From: Vandiemenella viatica | Taxonomy: Eukaryota; Arthropoda; Insecta; Orthoptera; Morabidae | Reading direction: 5' to 3' | DNA length: 64,000 nt | NCBI GenBank assembly: GCA_031002005.1 | Contig: JARYHS010013630.1 | Location: forward strand, 31,335,504-31,399,503 | The notes under the pieces: generated by a model | What the model saw: only the letters and a program-made list of their open reading frames with translations | Database searches by the model: none | What the model was told of the DNA's origin: nothing | Program-made: the position numbers and the translations under genes | Shown: piece by piece, positions 42,413 through 52,239 of the stretch | Layout of the letters: each line of letters opens with the position of its first letter | Numbering within the stretch: the stretch's first letter is position 1

Positions 42413-43473
42413 ATGATCAGGGAGATGGGCGAAATGATCAGGGAATTACATGAAAGGGTCAGGGTTCTTGAAGCTCGGCATGTGGACGCTCAGCCTGTGG
42501 AGGCTCTGCCTGTGGGAGCTCAGATTGTGGAGGCTCAGTCAATGGAGGCAGAAAATAGAGATGGTGGTTTCAGTGAGGAGGATGAGAAGGACGGTTGGGA
42601 GCTGATAACATATCGTGGGGAAAGTATGGTTAACAGATTGAAGAAGACAGAAACTACAAAAATTGTGGGGAGAAAAATAGATCTGACCTATTACCTGAGT
42701 CTGATGGAAAAGAGACTCGTGTAAAAGTAGTATCAGGTAGGCCTTTATTAATAGCGGTGTGAAAGGGGAAAATGGTAAGAAAAAGGTTCTGCTGCTAGGC
42801 AGTAGCCATGGGGGAGGTGTAAGCCCTGTTCTGCAGGATCAATTAGGCACAGGCTACTAGGTCACAAGCTTTTTCAAACCTAGTGCAAAATTAGGGCAGG
42901 TAATAGCGGATATAGGATCACTTTTTAGGGATTTCACTAAGGACGATAGAGTAGTGATAGTGGAAGGTGCAGGCAATAGTATGGATAGGAACACACGTTA
43001 TAGTATAGGAAGTGAACCAAGGAAGATGGTGAAAAAGACGCAGCATACCAGGGTGGAACTAATGTAGGTCTCAAGTCGGAATGACCGGCTACGTTTTTAA
43101 CCACGCTATGATGCGGGTAAACGCGCAAACGGAGGTGCTACTTGGAAAAGCCATTAGTTCTGTTTCGGGGGTTGTGTTGGTGGACACCATTGGTAGGTGG
43201 GGTTTCACAAGGCATGTCCTACAACTAAATAGAAACGACAAGGGGATAGCTTCTGAGTCGTTAGCTAAAGCTGTAAGGGATCCCACTTCCAGTAACGTTG
43301 GCTTTAGGACTGTGCTTGTTTTTAACTTAGGGGCTGCTATAGAGGGGATAAAAATAATTGATCAAAGGTATAATGTTTCTATAGGCGCAATGGGAAAAAA
43401 CACAAGTGCTAGGCACACGGTTATTTATGTTCTAGATCACCAAAACCATGTGAAACTTATTTGGTATTTATAG
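42413..43473 (+). pseudogene. LINE-A ORF1: coiled coil, VEA repeat, SGNH-like domain
   Basis: 42413-42724 is open: a short helix (I-R-E-L-H-E-R-V-R-V-L-E-A), a repeat Q-P-V-E-A-L-P-V-G-A-Q-I-V-E-A, then an acidic linker. After frame changes the SGNH-like domain is readable: K-V-L-L-L-G-S-S-H-G-G-G-V-S-P (42780-42825), V-T-S-F-F-K-P-S, D-D-R-V-V-I-V-E-G-A-G-N-S-M-D-R-N (42945-42995), and in the open frame 43081-43473 V-D-T-I-G-R-W-G-F-T-R-H. Block I (GSSHG) and the late D...H block are what one expects of the catalytic Ser and Asp/His of SGNH esterases. Inserted in the hAT element. Inactive because of frameshifts. Confidence 0.7.
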
Positions 43474-43559
43474 GAAAGTCACTAAATTCTCTATGCCAAA
43501 CCCGATGTAATTCTTATTACAATTCCATAAAAGACCTTTTAGCAGTGCCGTAGTGTCTT

Positions 43560-44330
43560 AGTGAACGCATAAAAAGCCTTAAATTACCTCCTTTTAAGGA
43601 CTATGAAATACAATTTTGTGTGAATGTGTGAATTGGTCAAAGCTAATAGCAGAAGCTATTCAAAGCCTGAAGGGTGATATTAAAAGACAACTAACACAGT
43701 TGTCTACTACCCGAACTAATGAGTATTCAACATATAGATAAATGTCTTAAAATGGGAAATCTGAAATATGCTGCACTTTGTCAGATGTCGTCGAAGAAAA
43801 TATAAATAAACATCTAAAACAGTTTTTGCAGTTTGAGCCTGCAGCAAACAATGCAATATTAACCTCAATATTCCATCCGCTTTTTTTAAATGGCATTAAC
43901 ATGACATGAGCTTATCCTCATTCAAACATGGAATATTAATCAATCTGAAAAACAAAAATCACAGGCTTTAAATAGCAATGAAGAGGGCATAAAAGACAAA
44001 AGACGACTCCTTTTAAATGCTTTTGGAGGACTCTGATTTCTCTATCACTAATGCCAATAGTGGGGACAACACGCGGTCTACTGGCAGCATAGCTGACTTC
44101 GAAGCACTTCAATGCCTAAGAAATAAGGGAAACTGGCTAAAAATTTTAAATGTTTACTCAACAATTAAAAACAAATTTTTAAAAGATAACACTTGTTGTC
44201 AAGTTTCACCCCTGTGGAGCAAATGATAATGAGACCCCATCGAAGAAAAAGGAGTGATCAGTTATTTGAAGAACTGGTTTCAATTTACCTAAGTCACATT
44301 TAAATTTTAACCAAAGTCTTGTATATTGTA
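43560..44330 (+). pseudogene. hAT transposase C-terminal remnant
   Basis: Decayed, frameshifted translation. The best parts are I-L-T-S-I-F-H-P-L-F (about 43855-43885), like the 'lasiLdPrfK' segment, and V-E-Q-M-I-M-R-P-H-R-R-K-R-S-D-Q-L-F-E-E-L-V near 44210-44275, like the 'PvERlFS...R..RLsde..e.lvfl' dimerisation motif of hAT transposases. Many stops. Position next to the right hAT end supports the call. Confidence 0.55.
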
Positions 44331-44399
44331 GGCAAACAAAAATGTTTCAAAATTTAAAAAAATACACTATACAAGAAAGCATTTTTTAAAAAAAAAAAA

Positions 44400-44531
44400 A
44401 GTATTTAGAAAATACGTATTTTGTATCTTGTATTTCAGATACCATTTCTAAAGTATCTTGTATTTAACATCTCAAATCCATTACTTAAAAGTATCTTGTA
44501 TTCCAGATACTTATGTATCTTGTACATCTCT
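44400..44531. repeat. hAT right subterminal region
   Basis: Seven or so GTATCTTGTAT / ATACAAGATAC motifs, ending CTTGTACATCT at 44531; the inverse of the left zone. Confidence 0.6.
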
Positions 44532-44536
44532 ATTAC

Positions 44537-44640
44537 ACTTTTCCAGTCATCTGGTAAGCAGAAAGTACCCAGACTCAATTTAAATAACATTTCAGGATAA
44601 GGTACATGTCACACCCTGCTATCTACGCGTACAAGCTCGT
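44537..44640 (-). pseudogene. LINE-A third copy, segment upstream of the hAT insertion
   Basis: The minus strand reads F-C-L-P-D-D-W-K-S-V-I-A, preceded by Y-L-I-L-K-C-Y-L-N. Compare 20475-20570 (Y-L-E-I-L-F-K-L-N-L ... C-L-P-E-D). It joins in frame with 37488 once the hAT element is removed. Its outer edge at about 44640 is approximate. Confidence 0.7.
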
Positions 44641-44990
44641 TCTCCGATTTACATTCGTATACAAAAAAGCTATACATCAACGCGCGCCATACTAATCCAC
44701 AATGAATGTAAGGCGGTGATGAACCTCTAAAGCGACACACGAGTCGTACCGAACCGTATTCAAAGTAACATGCAGTTGAAAATGCCTCATACCAGTCGAC
44801 ATTCAAAATAACAAGGAACTGAATGTGTGTCAAGCCAGTCTACGTTAAAAATACTCGATCGATGTTCGAAGTCATACGCCGCTGTTCAAGTGTCATATCA
44901 ATCCGTACTGAAACTCTGTTAAAGCGCTCTATGTTAGACTAAGCTTTCCACACGAGATACATTGATTAGCCAGAACATTATGATTATCTA
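44641..44990. other. Decayed tandem-repeat-like sequence, no gene
   Basis: Imperfect units of about 50-57 bp with phrases such as ATTCAAARTAAC and AACTGAATGTG, related to the 35826-36000 repeat. No coding motif. Confidence 0.4.
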
Positions 44991-45068
44991 CCTACTATCG
45001 ACATAAACCCTTCCAGGCGATAGCAGCGTCACCTGACGAGGAGTGACTGCTAGTCAAACACACGCACA

Positions 45069-45580
45069 ATGCATGTAGTATTAGTGAGCGTGCTACCTGT
45101 GTTAAGAATGTGGAAGGCACGCGATCTATCTAAGTTCGACCGAGGGCAGATTATGATGGCCCGGAGGCTCTGCAGGAGCATTTCGGAAACCACGCGACTT
45201 GTCGGGTGTTCGAGGAGTGGTGAGTGTCTTCAACAAGTGGCGGAACCAAGGTGAAACCACGTCCAAACGTCGAGGGGTTGGATGGCCACCCCTCATTACA
45301 GACCTCAGACATCATAGGCTGGACAGACTCGTAAAATAGACAGGCGGTGAACTGTGGTGGAACTAACATCAGACTTTATTGCTGGGCAGAGTACAATTAT
45401 GTCTGAACACACAGTGCGCCGAACACTCCTAACGATGGCCTTCGCAGCGACGACCCATGCATGTGCCAATGTTAACACCACGAGATCAGCAACTACGACT
45501 GAAATGGGCACGTGACCATCGTCGTTGGACGTTGGCGCAGCGGCAGCGTTGCATGCTCTGCATAGGAGCAAGTTAAGGCG
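45069..45580 (+). pseudogene. Tc1-type transposase N-terminal domain
   Basis: [17 protein letters not shown] and [14 protein letters not shown] form the first helix-turn-helix of Tc1 transposases. After frame shifts, H-T-V-R-R-T-L-L (about 45405-45430) and W-A-R-D-H-R-R-W (about 45510) belong to the second HTH and the linker before the catalytic domain. Broken by frameshifts. Confidence 0.75.
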
Positions 45581-46345
45581 TTGGGGGACATTTTTCTCCC
45601 TCTGGAGGGATGTGGCCGGTTGATTGAGCAGGAGGTGTTTGTTATAATGGCCCTTCTGACATGTGATGATTTACAAATTTTGATACCTGCTGGTATCGGT
45701 CTTATACTTGTTGCATCTACCAAGAGAAGAGGAAACGCTGGGAGTCGGAATTGGCTTCCTGAAGGTGGCGGTTGTAGGAGGCGTGCTGTTGCCGCCTCTG
45801 CCGTCCCCGAGATTCATGCCCGTCCCATCACTTCCGGTCTTCGGGCTGGGGGTTCAGTGGAGATTGCGTACCCTGCTGCACGGAAGGCTTTTGGGTAGTC
45901 AAGCTGCATCTTGGCGCACTACGGTGTTGGCCGCAGCTCAAGTCGATGAGCAAGCTTGCCCTGACTGCTCCAGTGTTGGAGGTGCCTTAGTGAGGGAAGC
46001 CGTGTATTCAGTGACGATACGTTCGGTCAGCTGGCGTGGTGGATCAAGCGTAGGGGCTCTCCTGCGCGGCGCTCGTTCGCTACGGCTTCCGCCTGCCCTG
46101 TGGAGTCCGGGTGGGGCCGGGTGTTGCGCCTAGGAACCACAGAGAGGTTCATGCTATGCCACCAGGTTTTTTAAGGTTCTTCGGCCTGGTTTGTGACGAG
46201 CGCTACATTCGCGTTGTTCCCCGTGGGCACCCATAAGGGGTGGTGAAATGTGTCTTGTCTCACCGTCCCTGCTGTAATGGCGGATGATTCTGAAGAGCCT
46301 AATTCCGCGGCGGAGGGGTAATGAATTAGTCAGATTGGTAGTATG
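45581..46345. other. GC-rich unassigned segment within the Tc1-type remnant
   Basis: About 760 bp, clearly richer in G+C than the surroundings. Long overlapping frames (45581-45898 and 45708-46133, plus) are composition artefacts: no domain is recognised and both strands are open. It replaces the region of the first catalytic Asp. Probably an insertion. No end repeats were identified. Confidence 0.4.
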
Positions 46346-46429
46346 GTTGGGGTGACAGCTTGAATGTTCGTCCCAGTTACCGCATATCGCCTCAAGTTGG
46401 TCGGTGAACCGAACGTCTGCACTCAGGAA

Positions 46430-46934
46430 CAGTTTTTTGACACCTGTACTGATGGCGGCTCAATTACGCTCTGGGGAAAATTCGCGTGGGCATCCATGTG
46501 TCAGAGGAGCTCGTGCACGGCACCATGACGGCCAATAAGTATCGAACACGGATTGCAGACCACGTATACCCCTTCATGACGACCATTTTTCCCAACGGCA
46601 ATGGATTTTTTCAACAAGATAATGCGCTATGTCACAAGCCAGGAGTGTGATTGAGTGGTTCGAGGAAAACAATGGTAAGTTGCAATTGACGTGTTGGTCC
46701 ACCATCTCGCCAAATCTGAACCCGATGGAACCCATCTGGGATGTGATTGAACGTTACTTCAGAGCTCATTGCCCCCCCTCCGCGGAATTTACGGGAATTG
46801 ACTTTTGGGTGCGAATGTGGTGCCAACTCCCTCCAGCAACCTACCAAAACCTCATTGCTTCCATGCCAAGACGCGTCGTTACATTTACCCGTGCCATAGG
46901 TGGTAACAACGTTATGGCTGATCAGTGCAAGTAA
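46430..46934 (+). pseudogene. Tc1-type transposase C-terminal domain
   Basis: The frame 46629-46934 reads A-R-S-V-I-E-W-F-E-E-N-N-G, then S-P-N-L-N-P-M-E-P-I-W-D-V-I-E-R (third catalytic residue Glu in P-M-E-P-I-W), and ends A-S-M-P-R-R-V-V. The second Asp region (F-Q-Q-D-N-A) is readable one frame earlier at about 46607-46625. This is a different lineage from the 12328 element. Confidence 0.75.
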
Positions 46935-47199
46935 CATACATAGCAGGTGAATATATTTTTGCCAATACATTTTTGGCGGACCATAAATGTAAATGTGCAT
47001 GTGATTTGTACATGTTGGCAATGAGCTGACACGACCACCAGTGTGGTCGTGCGTATTAAACGCCACACCGGATTTTGAAGACACAACGAACCAAGGGTTA
47101 ATCCCAGGCACGGCGTCTCGTGCGTTCTCATTGCTGTTTTCAGGCGAACGTTATGACGGTTCCCAATCTTCGTCCCTTACATTACACATTTCAGAAACA

Positions 47200-48040
47200 A
47201 ATACTTTTGAATATACTAGCTACTCTAGTGAAAATGACATGAACAAAATACTGAAGGAAGGTTTTGTCTGAATATAAATCAAAGCAAGAAAAGTATGAAA
47301 TGTAGCAGAAATGCGATGTTGTTGCAGGCCATGTTTCCACAGTTGCTTACTTAATTACTAGTTGAATGATCACGCCAATGCAACTGTTTAGTAAACAGCA
47401 GAAATATTACTAATCACAGTATATTAAATACAAAAATAGGATCGGATGCAATAGGAGAAGTAAGTGAATTCTGTTACTTGGGAAGCAAAATTACAACCGA
47501 TGACTGAAGCAGGAATAATGTTAAAAGCACAATAGCACTAGCAAAAAGAGCCTTCATGAAAAAGAAAAATCTTTTAGTTTCAAATATTGGTCTAGGAATT
47601 AGAAACAACTTTTTAAAACTCAATGTGTGGAGCACAGCGCTTTACGGTAGCGAAAAATTAACTTTAGGAATACCGGAAAGAAAGAAAATTGAAGCATTTG
47701 AAATGTGGTGCTACAGAAAAACGCTGAAAATTAAGTGGACAGACAAAGTAAGAAATGAACGAGTTTTGGAAATGATGGGTGAGGAAAGAAGTTTGTGGAA
47801 GAAGCTTACAGAAAGAAGTGACAGACTGGTAGGTCATATTATGAGACATACCACCAGCAAGGTGGAGGGAATAGTGGAAGGTAAGAACCATAAAGGAAGA
47901 CAGAGATTATAATATATGATGCAGATAATTGAGAACGTGGGTTGTAATGGATATTTAGAGATGAAGAAGTTAGTACAAGATAGGAAAGGATGGAGGATTG
48001 CATCAAGTCAGTGAAAGATTGATGACAGAAAAAAAACTCT
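47200..48040 (+). pseudogene. LINE-D, 5'-truncated 3' end
   Basis: M-N-K-I-L-K-E-G-F at 47240, then (after an 84-bp insert) I-G-S-D-A-I-G-E-V-S-E-F-C-Y-L-G-S-K-I-T-T (47425-47490). The open frame 47556-47912 has W-S-T-A-L-Y-G-S-E, E-M-W-C-Y-R-K-T-L-K-I-K-W-T-D-K-V-R-N-E and a D-R-x4-W-R end. The near full-length copy at 53670-56655 gives the same segments. It ends with a short A-run near 48036. Confidence 0.85.
47313..47396. mobile_element. 84-bp foldback-type insert in LINE-D
   Basis: AGCAGAAAT occurs at 47304-47312 and 47397-47405. The LINE-D copy at 54330 has this site once and uninterrupted. The insert contains CACGCCAATGCAACTGTT, which matches the terminal repeat of the foldback element at 52240-52704 (TACGCCAATGCAACTGTT), and an inverted CACAGTTGC near its other end. 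Confidence 0.75.
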
Positions 48041-48374
48041 AGTGAAGTAATTGAAGTATCACCACCCCGATGGGAATTTCCAAACCAAAGGCTTTTGAAA
48101 AATAAAAAATAAAATGTGTGAAGATATCCTAATCCCCGCCATTGTTTCTATTAAAGTTAAAGAGGAAATTACTCTCGAAGAATTTAAACAAAAATAGATG
48201 TGTAGGAAAATTGTCACTTGAGCATTGCGCTCCGTCGCATTGAAATTCAATTAAAAGAGCGCAATCTACATTCGGTATCCTTGTAGGTCAACTTGTGTGA
48301 TCTTGCTCTTTGTAGACGATGTCTTTCATGAGATGTTGCTCCATATCAGTCCATGATGTGAGTGCAGGTAGTAA
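48041..48374. other. No recognisable gene
   Basis: Short sequence between the LINE-D tail and the MITE. Nothing is recognised. Confidence 0.4.
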
Positions 48375-48632
48375 GGGAGCGTCCATAAACTACGTAGTTC
48401 CATTCTGGCCTCGTAAATTACGTACGGAGATAATTAAATGACGGAAATAAATATTCACATGCTGTAATGTGTTCTGTACCTTGTTTTAACAATCACAAAT
48501 AATATGAATTAAAAGCTACGTGGCTTGGCTCGGGACCCCCCACTTCCCCCCACGTAGCGCAGCGTAGCTTTCTACCCAAACCCTCCCTCCCCTCCCCTGC
48601 CGCCTAGACTGAGCCACGTAGTTTGTGGACGA
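48375..48632 (+). mobile_element. MITE-like element with TACGTA-rich ends, copy 2
   Basis: Begins GGGAGCGTCCATAAACTACG and ends near CACGTAGTTTGTGGACG, an inverted terminal repeat. The interior matches 29907-30215 in inverted orientation (GCTACGTGGCTTGGCTCGGGAC and others), with scattered differences. Non-coding. Confidence 0.75.
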
Positions 48633-49871
48633 AACAACGATCTACTCCGATAGTCGTATGCATAGAAGCAAACCTGCGTCACAATTCCTAGCGGTCTAGT
48701 GTCGATCAAACACGCTGTGATGGTGAAGTCAATAATTACAAACTGTTTTCATTTGGCCACATAGTTTTCCTGTGGTTTGCCAGGGCATGTGGGTGTCATT
48801 CATGGAACACACGTAAAGTACGTTAAGTGATCGTCCTTCATATCAATGCAAACTATAGATGCCTTGTATGTGAACGAACATCATATACATTGATGTGGGC
48901 AGTGGACTACAAACGAAGGTGAACGACATATTTTGAGGTTCCTTGTAAGTGAATACAAGTAAGACAAGTTTCCGGTTTGGCAATCCATTATGAGGTTTGA
49001 TGCGGGTGAGACTAGAAAGTCAGGTTGTTTCCCGAAGGTAGACCTGTATTGCAAACTTTTCTCGAATTCCTATCCACAGAGCAAACTGAGGGTTCTGTAG
49101 ATTGTTAACTTAGAAACATTAGGTCACCGTAGAGAAATAGGTTTTAAAATCACGAACAAATTCTTCCTAGAAAGATTAACCCACTGCGTGAAAAGTCTGT
49201 CGATCCTTTTGTTCTTGGATAAAAACGCAAAATTGTCCTTTTGCAGGAAGGGACGAAGATATACATACCTGCTCAGTAACTACGCTTAGAATGGTCCTGT
49301 ATGCTTTTAATAAACCAGTTACCATCTACTATCTCAACATCCTTGCAGTTTGTTCTATTCTGTTTCAAACATTTTTTTTTTTTTAAGTTGTACTTGATGG
49401 TTCATCCACAATATTTCTTCGTAGATTAAATTTTCTTCCGTAACTGAAATGTGTACATGCTATTTTAGGATTCATATTTTACCCATGTTTTCTTATGTTC
49501 CAATGAGTGATTCTGTTAATGTTCTATCATTTTTGTTGTATGCTTAGTTACGCATCCACAATGTCTATCTGTCGCAACTATCTAAGATAGGTCGTCGTCT
49601 ACTTTTCGCGATGCTCCGCAGCCAACGATTTATACTAAATTCAGAAAGTGTAGGACCAGATGGAAGTGGAAAACAATGATACAAAATTCAGCTTTATTTT
49701 TTATTTTTTCCTTAGGGTAAAAATATGCCGAGCAGGTCACGGTGAACGTGAAGACCGATGTCGTCGTGTATGGATAAAAACATGTCACGCAGGTTCCGGT
49801 GATAATGTCGAGGTATAACTACTTGTGTTTATCAGAGTTTTTTAAACTTTGGTAGGAGTCAATCATTTAAC
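48633..49871. other. No recognisable gene
   Basis: Anonymous sequence of mixed composition. No frame above about 60 codons with a motif; no RNA gene. Confidence 0.45.
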
Positions 49872-50057
49872 ATTGTTTAGATTTTGCATTTTGGTAATAC
49901 AGTAACCAATAAAGAGAGCTACTGTAGAGATTTTTCAGAACTCATTGCATCAAGATGCAATTTAGGACCTGAATGTTCACATAACCCATCTTGTAAACTA
50001 GCAAAAGAAATTCGTAATAATTTTATGAAATATTTTGAGAATAATCAATCAAGTCTT
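49872..50057 (+). pseudogene. Possible Harbinger-type nuclease C-terminal scrap
   Basis: An open stretch reads S-R-C-N-L-G-P-E-C-S-H-N-P-S-C-K-L-A-K-E-I-R-N-N-F-M-K-Y-F. The 'N..C...A..IR..F..YF' pattern is like the extreme C-terminus of HARBI1-like nucleases, but the evidence is a single short block. Alternative: chance. Confidence 0.25.
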
Positions 50058-50278
50058 TAACAGTAGATAATAACTGTATAGAATTTGTTTTAATTTGTCT
50101 GTTAATAACCATTTAATTGTTCGTAACATTAATCTAAATCTTTCGTAATTGTTCAGATTATAGAAACCTTTAAGCCTACCTATACAATAATTTAAATGAA
50201 ACTGAGATAGCATTACATCAGAGTGGAGGCTTTCTCGGCGTTGTTCTCTGGTAGCCGAGTGAGAACCTTTGTAAAGCA

Positions 50279-50317
50279 CGACGTTTCGGCGGCCATAAAC
50301 TCTGCCGCCATTGTCAG
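50279..50317 (-). ncRNA. Hammerhead-ribozyme-like core
   Basis: On the minus strand: CTGACAA, then GGCGGC, a 10-base loop, GCCGCC, then GAAACGTCG. This is the hammerhead arrangement CUGANGA - stem II - GAAA with a perfect 6-bp stem II, but the G of CUGANGA is A. Similar cores accompany Penelope-like elements, of which one is at 58450-60430. Stems I and III were not verified, so activity is not claimed. Confidence 0.4.
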
Positions 50318-50332
50318 CTGACTGCTGCCTCT

Positions 50333-50355
50333 ACACACACACACACACACACACC
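50333..50355. repeat. (CA)n microsatellite
   Basis: About eleven CA units directly after the hammerhead-like motif. Confidence 0.9.
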
Positions 50356-50611
50356 AGAGCATTTACTGCTTGTTTCATTATAAGCAGTTTGAGATCGGAG
50401 GTTTTGTCTAAGACATTTCTTCCGGCGTTGTAGGATGGAAGTATTTACTTTTGGTGTGTCATTGCTGTTGCTTTGTCTTTTAATTAATAACTTGTCATTA
50501 TAGACAGAGGTCTTTTATGTTTGTCTTGAGAATTATCGTACTGCCCTAAGTTGGATATGAGCGTATTTGTTGATTTGCGTGCGGCTCTGTAGAACGATTT
50601 TGTGATCTGAA

Positions 50612-51244
50612 CTATCCTGTCCAGAGGTGGAACACCCGCGGCTTCGTGCAGCTATACTCTAATAAATCGATTACCCACTTGGAGTGCTCGTAGAAGTGCA
50701 CGGTTCTGCATTGTTTTGGAGGCGACGTAAGGCAGATTTGGAGGCGTAGCCCCACACAGGACACGCGTACTCCATGATCGGCCTGATGAGGCTGAAACAT
50801 ATAGTGACCCCGGTGCTGGCTGCAAGAGAGCTGTCCCTGTTGAGGACTGGCTGCGACTTTTAGTCTGAGATCCTCGATGTGGTGTCTCCAAGTTAGTCTG
50901 GAGTCCAATGTAACGCCGAGGTATTTAACAGTTTTTGCCTATTCGATATTTGCACTATTTAATTGTAGGTTGGGTGTGCGGTCCTGCTGCCGATTCCGCT
51001 CCCCAAGCGCCTGGTCAGCATGATTGCCTGTGTTTTGGCGGAGTTGATGGTGATCCGCTACCTTCTGGCCCATGCCTCTGTAGTCTGTTTGTTGTAGAAC
51101 AAGTTGTAGTCTCTGTATGGCAGCAGCTTTGCCCCTGTGAGCCGTGAAGCAGGCAGTATCGTCTGCGTACAGCGCTGTTCTGAAGGTTGGTGGTGCTGGT
51201 ATGTCTAAAGTGTAAAGGTTGTATAGCACAGGTCCGGAGTTTCA
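50612..51244 (-). pseudogene. Jockey-like LINE, 3' half of reverse transcriptase
   Basis: Minus strand from 51240: G-P-V-L-Y-N-L-Y-T-L-D-I-P, then A-L-Y-A-D-D-T-A-C-F (YADD box, about 51150-51175), and after frame changes V-T-L-D-S-R-L-T-W-R-H-H-I (about 50890) and W-G-Y-A-S-K thumb segments. The order is that of Jockey RT after block B. Its missing N-terminal half is found at 57992-58380 on the same strand, ending exactly at G-S-V-L-G-P. Confidence 0.8.
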
Positions 51245-52239
51245 TGTTAATCCCTGGTGGGTAGTCAAGGAAAGACGAGAAAGGGGGTGGGGGTCCCCTG
51301 AAAATGTTATTTGGTTATCTTACCTAAAATAATAATAATAGTGATGGTCATTCAAATGATCGATAGGGGTATAAACAACAACATGAATTCAAAAAAATCT
51401 ATCATATATTTTATTAGATACATTTTAATTGCGTACAAAAAATTTAATAGTTATTTTTTTTTTAATTTACTGTTACTCAGTATTAATTGCGCAATGCAAA
51501 AACTTTACTGCGCTTTGCTTGTTTGGAATTCAACTAATTCAATAATTTTTGCAATTCAAGTTTGTCTGTGAGTTTACAATATAAATGTAATATTACCAAA
51601 TTATTGAGTCAATCCTGCAACATTGTCGATCTTAAGTCGGCGCAAAACCGAAAAAATTCGTTTATTCGAACAGGACGAGCCAGGAATCATGACGAGTAGC
51701 GGGACGAAGCGCAGAAACTGTGGTATCAGTCCTCTAGCACGTATATAGTTCTGTAAATAATGTATAACTCCTCTTAAATTTTTTATCTGCTTTCCAAAAT
51801 TTGAAAAACCATGTCTCTATCACTTAGTAATCTTTCTCGGTCGGAGTCATGGTTATATAAATTTATAATTCTTTCAACATTTGTTGGCTTTCCCAAAGCG
51901 GATCGTTCTTACGATTTGAAGAAGTGGGTGGAATGCTTGTCGAATCGACTCTTTAACGTCATGAGAACTTGATCATGAACTTCAGAATAAGATTTTCGGA
52001 AAAAAATCTTGAATTGTTTTGAATCTGAGTTCTTCGCTCTTGTCTTTGTAGAGGCGCTTGGGAATTTGACGCTGATGAGGGATTTGTCGTTCGTTTATTT
52101 CAATGTTAGTATCTGACCAGACATTTTTCCGCCAAATTTCCTCGAATTTTTAACCTCGAACTCAGTATAAAACATCGGTGATTGCTTCTATCTTCTCATT
52201 CTATTAATTAATACAGAGACTCGATTTATGTAGATCTGT
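51245..52239. other. No recognisable gene
   Basis: AT-rich sequence, the left part of the segment that splits the Jockey-like LINE. Short frames only. Confidence 0.45.

Larger units (their letters stand above)
37489..44531. mobile_element. Decayed hAT-type transposon (~7 kb with nested insertions) in LINE-A
   Basis: Removing this segment rejoins LINE-A coding across 37488/44537: P-D-D-W-K-S-V-I from the right, A-L-P-L-H-K from the left. CTATT is present on both sides (left CTATTGCC, right CTATTACA, 6 of 8 alike). Both ends carry repeated GATACAAGATAC / GTATCTTGTATC motifs (37515-37640 and 44400-44530). hAT transposase C-terminal remnants lie near the right end. The nested items are a Helitron-like segment, the Tigger element and a LINE-A ORF1 piece. 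Confidence 0.65.
44960..46940 (+). mobile_element. Tc1-type transposon remnant, interrupted
   Basis: The left part (from about 44965, TTGATTAGCCAGAACATTATGA) and the coding pieces at 45105-45575 and 46440-46934 belong to one Tc1-type element distinct from the palindromic one at 12328. A GC-rich foreign-looking segment separates the pieces. Ends are not clearly paired, so boundaries are approximate. Confidence 0.65.

Noticed and set aside
45581..46133. Possible host gene exon
   Set aside because: Open frames occur in several phases on a GC-rich segment, with no domain, splice pattern or codon consistency.
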